NCBI GenBank assembly: GCA_934463165.1
Contig: CAKSJG010000024.1
Span: 1-45,374 of the forward strand
Length of the DNA stretch: 45,374 bases
Direction of reading: 5' to 3'
Origin: an uncultured Clostridia bacterium
Lineage (GTDB): Bacteria; Bacillota; Clostridia; UMGS1810
Part shown: positions 18,176 to 27,738 of the stretch, piece by piece
Layout of the letters: each line of letters begins with the position of its first letter
How positions within the stretch are numbered: the first letter of the stretch is position 1
The notes under the pieces: generated by a model
Databases searched by the model: none
The model's input: only the letters and a program-made list of their open reading frames with translations
What the model was told of the DNA's origin: nothing
Program-made: the position numbers and the translations under genes

Positions 18176-18376
18176 ATGGAAAAGAAAAAATCAAAAGCCC
18201 TGTTTTCGGGTCAGTGCGATGTATGCGCATATTTTGACTATGATGAGGATTGGGAGCAGTATGTCTGCATGATAAATATGGACGAGGACGATGCCGTGAG
18301 GTATTATGAGAGCAAAAGCGGCTGTCCGTATTTCAGATTTTATGATGAATATAAAATAGTCAGAAAACAAAATTAA
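18176..18376 (+). CDS. Small Cys-rich protein, DUF6472-like
   Basis: 66 residues, 11 bp after glnS and probably its operon partner. Four cysteines in the pattern CDVC (14-17), VCMI and GCPYF suggest a small metal-binding fold; the rest is acidic and aromatic (YFDYDEDWEQYVC). It resembles a short family of unknown function in Clostridia that I recall as DUF6472. The function is unknown. Confidence 0.7.
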   Translation: MEKKKSKALFSGQCDVCAYFDYDEDWEQYVCMINMDEDDAVRYYESKSGCPYFRFYDEYKIVRKQN

Positions 18377-18380
18377 ACTT

Positions 18381-18413
18381 TAAATGCCGAGCGGAATTCC
18401 CTCTCGGCATTTA
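18381..18413. terminator. Bidirectional terminator between convergent operons
   Basis: Stem TAAATGCCGAG against CTCGGCATTTA with an 11-nt loop, between the end of the plus-strand glnS operon and the end of the minus-strand polysaccharide cluster. Confidence 0.75.
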
Positions 18414-18431
18414 ATATAAAGATGTTCTTTT

Positions 18432-19487
18432 TTAGCCACAGCCTTTTTTTCGTTCATTGGCAAGCAGAATCCTTTCTTTAAAGCAAAATATTATATACAG
18501 AATATATATCAGCTTTTTTTCCAAAAGAAACACCTTGAATTTAAAAAGCTTATCGAGATTTGAATTTTTTACAGTCCTAAATACATCATTAAACCTCGGC
18601 TGCCGCAGATATTTTTTTAATTCCGTATTCCTTTGCGCCGGTTTTTTTTCCCTGTTAAACAAAAGCTCGTTTCGTATCGAAAAAACAAGCTGAGACGCTG
18701 CGTATAAGTCTGTCTGTGTTTTTCCGTCAAAGCCTCTTTTTTCAAATTCTTCGTCAAAGATAGAGATCAAAAGCGGCAGCTTTGCCAAAAGCCTTTTGTC
18801 GTATTTTCTTGACAGTGAATATTCCGACTGTGTATAAATATAGAAAAATTTGTCCTTTGCTATATATACGCTTTCGGCGTCAAGCATGCAGGGATACATG
18901 CATACGGCGTCCTCGCCGTAATAGATATTTTCGTTTGCATAGGGCAGAACCTTATCGAGAATTGTTTTTTTGATGATTTTGTTGCAAAGGCTGGGTGCTA
19001 TTGCCGGTGAGTTTTCCGCTTCCGAAAACAGCATAATCGGATAAATTTCCTTTTTCAGTCTTTCTTTATTATAAAAGCCTCCCGGCATACTTATGTGCAG
19101 CGGGATTCTTGATTTTTCGGTTTCGATAACAATGTCGCAGATGCCTATATCCGCGTTATGTTTAAACATTTTTTCCATCATATATTCATACATATCGGGC
19201 GTAATGCGATCGTCGCTGTCCATATAGACCACATATTCCCCTTTGGCATACGCAAGCCCCGCTTTTCTTGTATGCGTCGGGCCGCCGTGCTCTTTGTGAA
19301 TAACCTTTATAAAATCGTATTTTTTTGCATAGCCGTCGCATATCGTGCCGCTTGCATCCGTTGACGCATCGTCAACCAATATTATTTCAAAGTCGCGGAA
19401 GGTCTGATTCAAAATACTTTCCAGGCATTTATTCAGATATGCTTCCGTATTGTATACGGGAATAATTACACTTAACGTCGGATTCAT
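18432..19487 (-). CDS. Glycosyltransferase family 2
   Basis: 351 residues from ATG 19487; a GTG at 19496 would add three residues. The GT-A fold is clear: SVIIPVYNTEAYLNKCLESI near the start, ILVDDASTDASG, HGGPTHTRKAGLAYA and YVVYMDSDDRI with the DxD-like metal site. The C-terminal 130 residues are basic. It is the last gene of the minus-strand polysaccharide cluster, 21 bp after the acyltransferase. Such enzymes add one sugar from a nucleotide donor to the lipid-linked repeat unit. Donor and acceptor are unknown. Confidence 0.9.
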   Translation of the reverse strand: MNPTLSVIIPVYNTEAYLNKCLESILNQTFRDFEIILVDDASTDASGTICDGYAKKYDFIKVIHKEHGGPTHTRKAGLAYAKGEYVVYMDSDDRITPDMYEYMMEKMFKHNADIGICDIVIETEKSRIPLHISMPGGFYNKERLKKEIYPIMLFSEAENSPAIAPSLCNKIIKKTILDKVLPYANENIYYGEDAVCMYPCMLDAESVYIAKDKFFYIYTQSEYSLSRKYDKRLLAKLPLLISIFDEEFEKRGFDGKTQTDLYAASQLVFSIRNELLFNREKKPAQRNTELKKYLRQPRFNDVFRTVKNSNLDKLFKFKVFLLEKKLIYILYIIFCFKERILLANERKKGCG

Positions 19488-19508
19488 ATTTTTCACCGCC
19501 CATTTGAT

Positions 19509-20036
19509 TTATTTTCTGTATTTAATAACCCTTGCCGGAACTCCGCATGCAACCGCATAATCTGGGATCTCTCCCGAAACGACGGCGCCTGCGCCTATAA
19601 TTGCTCCCGTGCCGATTTTCGCTCCCGGGAGAATTGTGACCCTTGCGCCTATCCATACGTCGTCTGCAATAATAACGGGTTTGTATTTATCAAATCCCTG
19701 TCGGCACATCGGAACGTCCGTCCTGTCGGTTTTGTGGTTTCTTGTGTATATATGGCAGGCTTCTCCCATCATCACGCAGCTTCCTATTTGCGTAAATCCG
19801 CCGACGATTGAGTTTTTGCCTATTCCGGAGTGGTCTCCGATTTTTATATTGTCCGCAAATTCGGCTCCTTTTTCGATATTAACATCCCTGCCGCATTCGT
19901 CAAGGATAAGCCGCGCGCAAAATGAACGCACGGATTTTGCAGCCCTGCCCGTGAGCCTTGCATATGAAACAGGCAGATGAGCGGCAAATAAGCTGTAAAG
20001 TATCATGCCGGCTGTTTTCTTTGGTTTTATTTTCAT
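19509..20036 (-). CDS. Hexapeptide-repeat O-acyltransferase
   Basis: 175 residues with a left-handed beta-helix (hexapeptide) domain at about 55-170: INIGDHSGIGKN-type turns, then VIIADDVWIGARVTILPG and IGTGAIIGAGAVVSGEIP, ending ACGVPARVI. This is the pattern of the maltose/virginiamycin/serine O-acetyltransferase group. H94-type residues in CHIYTRNHKTDR probably bind CoA substrate. A GGGAG ribosome site precedes the ATG. In this context it probably O-acetylates a sugar of the surface polysaccharide. The acyl group and acceptor are inferred. Confidence 0.85.
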   Translation of the reverse strand: MKIKPKKTAGMILYSLFAAHLPVSYARLTGRAAKSVRSFCARLILDECGRDVNIEKGAEFADNIKIGDHSGIGKNSIVGGFTQIGSCVMMGEACHIYTRNHKTDRTDVPMCRQGFDKYKPVIIADDVWIGARVTILPGAKIGTGAIIGAGAVVSGEIPDYAVACGVPARVIKYRK

Positions 20037-20060
20037 TTTTGCTTCTCCCGTTAATAAATA

Positions 20061-20097
20061 CCCCCGACGACAGCAGTAAGGTGCTGCCGTCGGGGTT
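20061..20097 (-). terminator. Hairpin terminator after the second SLH gene
   Basis: Stem CCCCGACGACAGCA against TGCTGCCGTCGGGG with one mismatch. It lies between the SLH gene and the acyltransferase, so part of the transcription may stop here and part read on. The T run on the minus strand is poor. Confidence 0.6.
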
Positions 20098-20125
20098 TCA
20101 TCTTTCGAAATGGTGATTTTGCATA

Positions 20126-21388
20126 TTATTGATAGTCATCAAGAATATTTCTGTGATTCCTGAGTTCAATATCAACATATCCGTCATCATCATATGAGCT
20201 TGTTGCTTTAAGCATGGTTTCATAATACCATTCGCTTTCGTCAAGGTCCGTGAAGCCGTATGTCTCGGCGGTGATTTTTGTGCCGTCCGCCGTTACGAGT
20301 TTTGCTTTATCTCTGCCGATAATACGGTTGTAAATCGTGCAGAACTCAGCTCTTGTTATCAGACTCCAGATATTCAAATTTCCGTTTTCGTCACCGCGGA
20401 TAAATCCTCCTTTTAAAAGGATTTTCGCGTAGTCCTCATATGTGAGATTCGCTTTGTCGCTGAAGTCAAACGCAAGGCAGATTATTCTGAAAGCTTCGCC
20501 GCGCGTAACATTTACATACGGGTTAATGCTTTCACCCGCTACGGTTTTAAAACCGTTTTTAAAATGCACAAATTCAATTCCGCTGCGGAACCATTTGCCT
20601 GCAGTATCGGGATATATCGGATTCTGCGATTCGTCAAAACGGTATCCGTCCAAAATATCGTTCTGCTTTGCCAGGCGCTGCACCATTGCGCAAACCTCGC
20701 CGCGCTGCAGATCTTTGTCGGGCGCCATTATGTTGTCGTTATATCCGTAAATATAAGCATATTTGCTCGTAATGCCCACGGGGCTTACGATATCATCCTC
20801 GGGCGGAACATTGCCGGGATTCTCATCCTCATAAACGGGCGGTGTATAGCCCGGATCACTCGGATCTACAATCTCAATCGGCTTCTGAGTATCCTTTTCC
20901 ACAACAACACCGTCTACGTGCCACACATCATCAACCATCCATAACCCTTCTTCGCACTTTAATACATACCAGCGCATTTCATAGTTATCGGTTGTGAACT
21001 TGTCCCATTTTACGGCTTTTCCGTTGCTTGCAAGAATGTAACCGCCGTTATATGAGTCCTTGATTTTCGCAAGGATTTCCGCATCGTCCGGCTTGGTTTT
21101 CACCTCTCTGATGACATCATCGGAAGACACAACTCCCTCTTTGTACACGACATAATAACCCGATGAACGCGGTCCATCCGTCAAATTCGAATCGAACACG
21201 GAAGCGGTAAAGTACGAAGTGCTTTGGGAGGTTACATTTCCTTCTTCATCCATATGAATACCGTAACGCTGAACAAAGAATTGGGTTTCGGTCGCAATGG
21301 TACTGTGTGCGGCAAAAGCCGTCATACTCATACCCAAAATCATCGCAATAGCTAAAAGGATTGAAAAAAACCTCTTTGTTTTTCTCAT
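20126..21388 (-). CDS. Secreted SLH-domain protein in the polysaccharide cluster
   Basis: 420 residues. Residues 1-27 are a signal peptide (MRKTKRFFSILLAIAMILGM, then SMTAFAA). A unique domain (about 30-175) with several Trp/Tyr strands follows, then a Pro/Asp-rich linker (about 175-205: DPSDPGYTPPVYEDENPGNV) and three divergent SLH-like repeats to the end (for example YIYGYNDNIMAPDKDLQRGE, then NPYVNVTRGEAFRI and IWSLITRAEFCTIYNRI). The ATG has a very strong AAGGAGGTG ribosome site at 7 nt. SLH domains bind pyruvylated wall polymer, and this gene sits among genes for a polysaccharide with a pyruvyl transferase, so polymer and protein may be partners. The N-terminal domain is not recognised. 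Confidence 0.85.
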   Translation of the reverse strand: MRKTKRFFSILLAIAMILGMSMTAFAAHSTIATETQFFVQRYGIHMDEEGNVTSQSTSYFTASVFDSNLTDGPRSSGYYVVYKEGVVSSDDVIREVKTKPDDAEILAKIKDSYNGGYILASNGKAVKWDKFTTDNYEMRWYVLKCEEGLWMVDDVWHVDGVVVEKDTQKPIEIVDPSDPGYTPPVYEDENPGNVPPEDDIVSPVGITSKYAYIYGYNDNIMAPDKDLQRGEVCAMVQRLAKQNDILDGYRFDESQNPIYPDTAGKWFRSGIEFVHFKNGFKTVAGESINPYVNVTRGEAFRIICLAFDFSDKANLTYEDYAKILLKGGFIRGDENGNLNIWSLITRAEFCTIYNRIIGRDKAKLVTADGTKITAETYGFTDLDESEWYYETMLKATSSYDDDGYVDIELRNHRNILDDYQ

Positions 21389-21464
21389 CTCTTTTCACCT
21401 CCTTCCTTTGTGTGATTTTGAAGTAAATATATATACAAACCGCCTTACCGGTTGTATAATAAAA

Positions 21465-22550
21465 TCAGCGCTTATCTATAAGCGTATACAGCATTTTAAT
21501 AAACTCCCCGTCAGATTCAGCTATGATTCCTATATCCTTTGGAATCTGCTCTTTTGCCGCGGCGTAGTTCGTTGTGAGTATCGGTGTTTTCAGTATCATT
21601 GCTTCGCCTATGACGAGAGGGTATCCCTCATATGCGGAAAAAAGCGCAAATAAATCAGATTTTTCAATGTACGGATACGGATTTGCCTTTTCTCCCTCAA
21701 AAATTATAACATCATCCACACCCATCCTGTTTGCAAGCAGGATATCTTTATTTTTATCCGGCCCGTCTCCGACGATCCTCCATTTAAAACCGGAAACACC
21801 CATTTTTTTGAGACGGCTGCATATGTCGATTATTCCGTCAATACGCTTAGATGCATTGTCAACTCTCGCAACGGTCACGATATCAAATTTCGATTTTTCA
21901 AAGGGAATGAATTCAAGCGAAAGAGTTTGTATTTCTTCTTCGTCAAACACATTGTGTCTTGTTTCTGTTTTGTAAGCATATTCGGGGAGCATGGCGTTAA
22001 ATTTTTCTCTTACTGCATCCGAAACGCAAACGATTTTATCAAACGGTTTGTAAATTTTTCTGCAGTATTCCATGTCAAAACCGCCGAAAACAGGGTCGGT
22101 ATGTATAAATGCCTCCTTTACGGATGCCTCCGTAAATTCCGAAACATATAAATTTGTGCCTTTGTTAAACACTCCCGACGGAGTATCGGTAAAATACGAA
22201 ACCGCCGTGTCATATTTTTTCTTTTGCTTTTTAAAGCACAGGCGGTAAAACGTGTTTGCCCCGACTATTTTTGCAATTGCCGTTATAAAAATCCGCAAAA
22301 ATATATCGGTAATGCCGCCTTTTTCTTTGATATCATTAAACGGAGTTGCCGAGAGTCTTAAAAGTCTGCCCCCGAGCTTGAGCTTAACATCTTCGGGGAG
22401 CTTATCCGTGAGAGCTCCGCCCGCAAATGAAAATACGGTTATTTCATATTCTTCGCTTTTCGACAGCTTTTTTATATAATTTATAAACGCCTTTTGCACG
22501 CCGCCTATGTTAAGATTCTGCGCCGCAAAAAAAATCTTCTTTTTGTTCAT
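21465..22550 (-). CDS. Glycosyltransferase family 4 (GT-B)
   Basis: 361 residues. The N-terminal Rossmann half opens NIGGVQKAFINYIKKLS, the GG-V-x-K acceptor loop of GT4 enzymes. The C-terminal half has IVTVARVDNASKRIDG, WRIVGDGPDK, VIIFEGEKANPYPYI and FALFSAYEGYPLVIGEAM, the conserved E-x7-E donor-sugar site. It starts within the stop of the upstream GT2 gene (ATGA overlap). It adds one sugar to the repeat unit; specificity unknown. Confidence 0.9.
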   Translation of the reverse strand: MNKKKIFFAAQNLNIGGVQKAFINYIKKLSKSEEYEITVFSFAGGALTDKLPEDVKLKLGGRLLRLSATPFNDIKEKGGITDIFLRIFITAIAKIVGANTFYRLCFKKQKKKYDTAVSYFTDTPSGVFNKGTNLYVSEFTEASVKEAFIHTDPVFGGFDMEYCRKIYKPFDKIVCVSDAVREKFNAMLPEYAYKTETRHNVFDEEEIQTLSLEFIPFEKSKFDIVTVARVDNASKRIDGIIDICSRLKKMGVSGFKWRIVGDGPDKNKDILLANRMGVDDVIIFEGEKANPYPYIEKSDLFALFSAYEGYPLVIGEAMILKTPILTTNYAAAKEQIPKDIGIIAESDGEFIKMLYTLIDKR

Positions 22551-23527
22551 TGTTCATCTCTTTTCGTTACATATTTATACAGCAGTTTCGACGCGCCGTC
22601 TGTTCCCAAAAGGAAAACCGCAAGCCGTATAAGGCGTATCTTGTTTGTTTTCCCCAAAGACAGCAAAAAGCGCAGGCTTTGTACTCTTTCTTTGTATTTC
22701 TTTCTTGTCTCTTTCGGCAGCGCACCGTAAAACGGCAGTAAGACGGCATACTGAAAGGCAAGGCACGAAAAAATATATTTTTTCTTTTTGCTTTTTGCCG
22801 TTTTTTTAATCCAATTTTCTGTTATGGTCAGCTGGTCGTCAAGGCTTTTTTCATTCCCGTACGAATGCCTGCCGCTATCGGATATTCTGTAATAATAATT
22901 CGCGTTTTCAAACACATCGGCCGATTTCATATTGCAGACGATCTGCAGCGTCCAGTCTATATCCTCGCCGATGAGGCCGTCGGCAAAGCGGATGTTGTTT
23001 TTTCTCAAAAACTCGGTTTTAAGGATTTTCCCGCCCGTGCTCGCAGGGAACTTTGAGCATTTTGAAACAGCTTTTAATATCTCCTCGGCGCTTCTTCCGC
23101 ATATTTCATCCCTTTTAAGCCCTTCCGCCATTTGCCTTTGCTCTCCGCTCGGGAACACCTTCACGATGTTAAAAAATATGACGTCCGCATTGCACCTGCC
23201 GTATCTTTTGCCGAGCAGCTCCGTCAGATTATCGCTTACGTAATCGTCGGAATCAACAAATATGCAATATCTGCCCCGTGCCTTATCGAGGCCGAGATTT
23301 CTCGCCCCTCCCGGGCCGCCGTTCGGCTTGTGAAATGCCCGTATGCGGCTGTGTTTTTCCGCAAGAAAGTTGCATATTCTGCCCGAGCCGTCGGTTGAAC
23401 CGTCATTTATCAGAATAAGCTCGCAGCCCTCACCCTGGAGAAGAATGCTTTTTGCGGTTTCTTCAATATATTTTTCTGCATTGTAAACCGGAACAATAAA
23501 GCTGTATTCATATTTGTCGCAGGGCAT
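22547..23527 (-). CDS. Glycosyltransferase family 2
   Basis: 326 residues, GT-A fold: SFIVPVYNAEKYIEETAKSI, LILINDGSTDGSGRIC, PNGGPGGARNLGLDKA and YCIFVDSDDYVSDN in the expected order. The C-terminal part is basic and carries no obvious membrane span. The ribosome site is GAGGTG. It is coupled to the next gene by ATGA. The sugar is unknown. Confidence 0.9.
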   Translation of the reverse strand: MPCDKYEYSFIVPVYNAEKYIEETAKSILLQGEGCELILINDGSTDGSGRICNFLAEKHSRIRAFHKPNGGPGGARNLGLDKARGRYCIFVDSDDYVSDNLTELLGKRYGRCNADVIFFNIVKVFPSGEQRQMAEGLKRDEICGRSAEEILKAVSKCSKFPASTGGKILKTEFLRKNNIRFADGLIGEDIDWTLQIVCNMKSADVFENANYYYRISDSGRHSYGNEKSLDDQLTITENWIKKTAKSKKKKYIFSCLAFQYAVLLPFYGALPKETRKKYKERVQSLRFLLSLGKTNKIRLIRLAVFLLGTDGASKLLYKYVTKRDEQ

Positions 23528-23545
23528 CGTGTCACCTCGTTTTCG

Positions 23546-24661
23546 TCAGTCGTTAAAATAGATTTTTGAAAAAGATTTTTTTGTAATTTTAATGTCAAAA
23601 TCCTGTATGCGCTCTTTGTTAAACTCTCCCATGCTCTTGCGCAAATCGGGGTCGTCAATTATTTTTTTTATTCCCGCCGCAAATGCGGAGAAGTTGTAGG
23701 GGTCATACAAAAACCCGCCTTTTTCCGGAATGATTAAATCTCTGTTTCCGCGCACATCCGATACCACTGCCGGAAGTCCCGCGCCCATTGCCTCCATAAG
23801 CGAAACGGGCAGCCCCTCGCGCGTTGACGGAAAGCAGAATATGTCGCTTGATTTCAGATAATCAAACACATTATGACAAAATCCGACTAAATGAACCCTG
23901 TCTTTTATTCCGAGCTTTTCCGCCGTCTCAAGCAGCTTGCTTTCCATAAATCCGCTGCCGGCGATTATGTAGTGCAGGGTATTCATCTTTAATTTTGCCA
24001 TTGCCTGAATTACGGTTTCATGATTCTTTAATTTTCTGAGCTCTCCCACAGATATCAGCACGGTGTCATTTTCTCCTATTCCGAGCCTTTTGCGGATTGC
24101 ACCCCTGTCGGGGCGGCTGTTTTCTATTCTTTCAAGGTCAACGCCGATTCCGTTTACCAATACGGTGTGCCCGGCTTTGAATTTCTTTTTTGCTCTTTCG
24201 TAGTCCTCGTTGTTAACGGTAATCAGAACGTCCGTCATGTGTGAAAGTATTTTTTCTATCGGATAATAAATAATCCACGAAAGCGGCGAGCTGCCTTCAA
24301 AAAAATGAAATCCGTGCGCTATATAAAACACCTTTGTGTTTTTTCTTTTTTTCCAGACGGCAAGTCTGCCGACTGCGCCGCCTATGGGTGTGTTGCATAC
24401 CACAATGTCATAATTTTCTTCGTCAATAAGCTTTTTCAGCATTTTGTATGCTTTAATGTTACTCGGGCTGAAAGGATTTCTTGAAAAGGGGACGTTTATA
24501 TATCTGTCACAGTTCGGAATGCTCACAACACCCCCGTCGCAGTCGTTTTTGGCGGCGACAGCGATTTCATATCCGTATTCTTTAAACATTTTTATATACG
24601 GCAGGTGAAAGACGTTTATATGTGTCTTTACCACCGTGGCTATAAACAAAACCTTTTTCAT
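23546..24661 (-). CDS. Glycosyltransferase family 4 (GT-B)
   Basis: 371 residues from ATG 24661, which overlaps the stop of the priming transferase (ATGA); a GTG twelve bases upstream is less likely. N-terminal GT-B half: KKVLFIATVVKTHINVFHLP and FYIAHGFHFFEG. C-terminal half: LISVGELRKLKNHETVIQAM, YIIAGSGFMESKLLETAEKL and IFCFPSTREGLPVSLMEAMG with the donor-binding glutamates. The HGFHF segment is common in CapM/EpsD-like enzymes that act early after the priming transferase, which agrees with its position. Specificity is not shown. Confidence 0.9.
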   Translation of the reverse strand: MKKVLFIATVVKTHINVFHLPYIKMFKEYGYEIAVAAKNDCDGGVVSIPNCDRYINVPFSRNPFSPSNIKAYKMLKKLIDEENYDIVVCNTPIGGAVGRLAVWKKRKNTKVFYIAHGFHFFEGSSPLSWIIYYPIEKILSHMTDVLITVNNEDYERAKKKFKAGHTVLVNGIGVDLERIENSRPDRGAIRKRLGIGENDTVLISVGELRKLKNHETVIQAMAKLKMNTLHYIIAGSGFMESKLLETAEKLGIKDRVHLVGFCHNVFDYLKSSDIFCFPSTREGLPVSLMEAMGAGLPAVVSDVRGNRDLIIPEKGGFLYDPYNFSAFAAGIKKIIDDPDLRKSMGEFNKERIQDFDIKITKKSFSKIYFND

Positions 24662-25356
24662 TTTGCGCTGCACTTCCCTGATCTGCTTTGCTTATCTCCC
24701 AATATAACAACCCCAATCGTTAATACAAGTATTTTTATGTCAAGCCGCAGAGAACGGTTTTTTATATACTCTATGTCATATACTATTTTTTCCTCCGGTC
24801 TTAAAAACAGTCCAGTTATCTGCGCAAGTCCGGTTATCCCGGGTTTCACGGCAAGCCTTTGCGAAAAACCGGGGATGTATGTTTCAAAGCATTCATAAAA
24901 AATTTCTCTTTCCGGGCGCGGACCGACGAGAGATATATCTCCCTTAAAGCAGTTAAACAGCTGCGGTATTTCGTCAAGCTTCAGCTTTCTGAGAGCTTTG
25001 CCGAACGGCGCCAACCGCTTGTCATCATCACCGAGAGACCACATTGCCCCGTTTTCTTCGGCGTTTTTGTGCATCGTGCGAAATTTATATATGTAAAATT
25101 TTTTCTTCCCGAGTCCGAGCCGTTCCTGTTTGAATATCGGGCTTCCGTCCGATGTGGCGGCTATGCAGACGTATATGATTATCATCGGTATCAGAAGAAT
25201 AACAATCCCGACAAAGGAGAAGACGATATCCGCCGTACGCTTCACAAAATCATATAACGGTTTCCGGCGGATATCCTCCAGCCGTTCAACTTGGAATACG
25301 CTGTCGGGCTTTCCGAAGGGTAAAATCACTTTTTTGTTTTCTGCTGCGGTTTCCAT
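24658..25356 (-). CDS. Priming sugar-phosphate transferase (WcaJ/PglC type)
   Basis: 232 residues. One membrane helix near residues 45-68 (SFVGIVILLIPMIIIYVCIA) is followed by the conserved catalytic core: PIFKQERLGLGKKKFYIYKF, RTMH, LRKLKLDEIPQLFNCFKGD, ISLVGPRPE and VKPGITGLAQ. These define the bacterial sugar transferase family, which moves a sugar-1-phosphate from UDP-sugar to undecaprenyl phosphate and so begins each repeat unit. It lacks the extra N-terminal helices of full WcaJ, like the short PglC form. Gaps to its neighbours are 6 bp and a 4-bp overlap. Confidence 0.93.
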   Translation of the reverse strand: METAAENKKVILPFGKPDSVFQVERLEDIRRKPLYDFVKRTADIVFSFVGIVILLIPMIIIYVCIAATSDGSPIFKQERLGLGKKKFYIYKFRTMHKNAEENGAMWSLGDDDKRLAPFGKALRKLKLDEIPQLFNCFKGDISLVGPRPEREIFYECFETYIPGFSQRLAVKPGITGLAQITGLFLRPEEKIVYDIEYIKNRSLRLDIKILVLTIGVVILGDKQSRSGKCSAK

Positions 25357-25362
25357 TGTTTA

Positions 25363-26370
25363 TCACACCTTTTCCAATTTGCTTTTCAGTGATTCAAAGC
25401 CTTGTCTGACCTTAAATTCGTAGCTTTCATCAAGCTTAAAGCCGACATTTTTCAAACGTAAGAATTTTTTTATATCCGAAAGATCAACGGAATCTATATA
25501 ACTCCCTTTAACGGGATAGGAAATATCGGATATCAGATTTTGCGTTTTCATACGGTAAATTATCGGATAAAAATCAATATTCATTTTAATGCTGAGCACG
25601 GCGGAATGAAATCTCGCGCCGATAATTTTTTCACACCGTGAAAAAGCCTCGGGGATTTCTCCTTTTACACCGTGCATTACCATATCGACCATATCCCGGT
25701 GTTTTATTAGGCGTCCGGTCGTTTCACATGCGCTTATATCGTTTTCTGAGCCGACATCGAAAGCAAGCAAAATGACGCCCTTGCCCGTTTTTTCAATCCA
25801 ATAGTCGGCAGCCTCCGCCATTTTGTGATAATACTCCGGGTCGTCGGATTTTATCAGCGATATTCCGAGCTTTCCATCGGAGGTTTTATCGGGGATCCAT
25901 TCTTTCGGCATTGCAAAGAGAATGTCGGGCATGCAGTCTGCAGGTGTGGAGGGACATTTTTTGCGTACCCATTCCAGACTCTTTTTGTCGCGGCATATGA
26001 TATACTTGAATTTTTTAAGCTTTTGTGCCACAAGCCATTCCGAAATCCTGTTGTTAAACGGCTCTATATTGCAGCCGATGCAAAAATCCGCAATATGCTT
26101 TGATTTTAAAAACCATATAAGCTCACACTTCAGAGCGCTGAAGCTGTTTACCATAAATCCCGAGCCCGTCACCAGAAGCTTCGGTGATTTTTTTATTTCG
26201 CTTTTGTTTTTAAGGCTGACATTCGGCTCTTCAAGAAGCATCAAAGATACGCTGCTTCCGTTCTCACGGTCAATGTATACCTTATGCTCCGACATATGGT
26301 ATGCCGCCGTTCTCTGCATGTAATCGTCACCGAAATTGTGGTCAAAATATCCGCATAATTCCAAAGCCAT
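25363..26370 (-). CDS. Polysaccharide pyruvyl transferase family protein (second copy)
   Basis: 335 residues. It begins LELCGYFDHNFGDDYMQ, the N-F-G-D loop of the family; LLVTGSGFM, CIGCNIEP, CRDKKSLEWV and CEKIIGARFHSAVLSIKM are the other expected segments, the last being the conserved R-F-H-S/A motif. It lies 6 bp from both neighbours. It shares little with the other copy (10895), so they are not a recent duplication. It may add pyruvate to the polymer, the ligand type for SLH domains; this is inferred. Confidence 0.8.
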   Translation of the reverse strand: MALELCGYFDHNFGDDYMQRTAAYHMSEHKVYIDRENGSSVSLMLLEEPNVSLKNKSEIKKSPKLLVTGSGFMVNSFSALKCELIWFLKSKHIADFCIGCNIEPFNNRISEWLVAQKLKKFKYIICRDKKSLEWVRKKCPSTPADCMPDILFAMPKEWIPDKTSDGKLGISLIKSDDPEYYHKMAEAADYWIEKTGKGVILLAFDVGSENDISACETTGRLIKHRDMVDMVMHGVKGEIPEAFSRCEKIIGARFHSAVLSIKMNIDFYPIIYRMKTQNLISDISYPVKGSYIDSVDLSDIKKFLRLKNVGFKLDESYEFKVRQGFESLKSKLEKV

Positions 26371-26376
26371 ATTTTT

Positions 26377-27738
26377 TCATTCTCCCGCATTTTCGTTTTT
26401 TTCAATATATACCGCAGCGCCGCATATCAGAAGCCCGAGCATAATTGCAATGACAAGGCTCACTCCGTAATAAAAAACGGTGCTCACGGTTTTGTGCGAT
26501 ACCACTCCCGAAATGCATGCAATGCTTTTTGCCGATTTATACGCGTTGTAATCGTCAATAGTGTCTTTAGTCAATAAATATAAGTCATTAAACCTGTCGC
26601 ATGCGGTCTTAAGCTTTTTTTCAAGTTCCGGCTGCAGCGCAGAGTTCAAAGCTTCTGATGAAAAGCTGCCTGCGTCATTTTCATAGAGCTGCCTGTCAAT
26701 TTCAGAATTTAACGCGTTGGTGCGATATTTCACATAATCCAGAACGAGGTTGTCATATACCGACTTATTCTGTGAATAATAATCGTCGCGCTCAACATCT
26801 CCGCGAACCTGTGAGCTTTCACTTTCGCTTTCTCCGCTGCCTTGGGTGTTTCTGTCCCACAGATACTGTTTGTTTTTATCGGAATATACTTTCATAAGCT
26901 CTTTTTGCGTGTCCGATTTTTTTTGGTACAGTTCTGCGTCGTCGGACAATGATTTTATTTTGTTTTGCAATGTATTTTTTAAATAATACGGATCCCGGGT
27001 AATTCCCGATTCAATTATCATCCGTTGTGCAACAGACAAATCCTGTTCGGCAAGGGACTTGTACTCGACCGCAAGATCCAAAAGAGAATATCCGGTCTCG
27101 GGCGAATGATAGTCTGTGTCCGACGACGCAATATTCGTGAGGTACTCTATGTTTGAATCGGTTTTCTTTTTTAAAAGCTCCGCGGTTTCGTAATAGTCAT
27201 ACTGCATTGCCGCTTCTCCCGAGAGCATTGTTATGTCATAGCTGTAGGTGTAGTTTTCAACATAATACAGCCGATACTGACTTATCACGGCACTGAGCAC
27301 TTGCTTTGCGTAATCGTTGCCTTTAGGCGTTGTGTATTTCACGGAATAATACACCGTTCGCTTTTTTTCGTCTTCATTTTTTTCATAATCCGAAAATTTG
27401 CTTATCCAAGAAGCGTACTTTTCCTGCTCCGCCGTGGGCACAATAGGCTCAACAACAATATTTCGGCGTATTTCTTCAATATTTCCGGAGTTAAATCCCA
27501 ATGTGGATACGGCATTTTTAACAACGAGAGAGCTGTTTATTTCATACGGATTGATTTTTTCTCCGTTTTCGGTTAGGCCATCTTCGGCTTTTGAGCCTAT
27601 ATATTTTATCACTATCTCGGAGGTGTAGCTTTCGGATCTGTTCAGTTTTAAGGAGCAGATAACAACGCTTATTGCAATCAATATGACGAAAAGCCGTTTG
27701 CGTTCATATACTCCGTTTATAAAGTCACGCAGCAGCAT
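26377..27738 (-). CDS. Wzz-like chain-length/export regulator (second of two)
   Basis: 453 residues, with two membrane helices: residues 16-29 (RLFVILIAISVVICSL) and about 424-446 (VFYYGVSLVIAIMLGLLICG). The long middle is extracellular and helical. This two-helix layout is that of Wzz/CapA polysaccharide co-polymerases, although the loop sequence is divergent. Strong ribosome site AAAGGAGG. It starts 14 nt inside the preceding gene. No tyrosine kinase (CapB/YwqD) or CpsB/CapC phosphatase lies nearby, so regulation by phosphorylation is not apparent. Confidence 0.75.
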   Translation of the reverse strand: MLLRDFINGVYERKRLFVILIAISVVICSLKLNRSESYTSEIVIKYIGSKAEDGLTENGEKINPYEINSSLVVKNAVSTLGFNSGNIEEIRRNIVVEPIVPTAEQEKYASWISKFSDYEKNEDEKKRTVYYSVKYTTPKGNDYAKQVLSAVISQYRLYYVENYTYSYDITMLSGEAAMQYDYYETAELLKKKTDSNIEYLTNIASSDTDYHSPETGYSLLDLAVEYKSLAEQDLSVAQRMIIESGITRDPYYLKNTLQNKIKSLSDDAELYQKKSDTQKELMKVYSDKNKQYLWDRNTQGSGESESESSQVRGDVERDDYYSQNKSVYDNLVLDYVKYRTNALNSEIDRQLYENDAGSFSSEALNSALQPELEKKLKTACDRFNDLYLLTKDTIDDYNAYKSAKSIACISGVVSHKTVSTVFYYGVSLVIAIMLGLLICGAAVYIEKNENAGE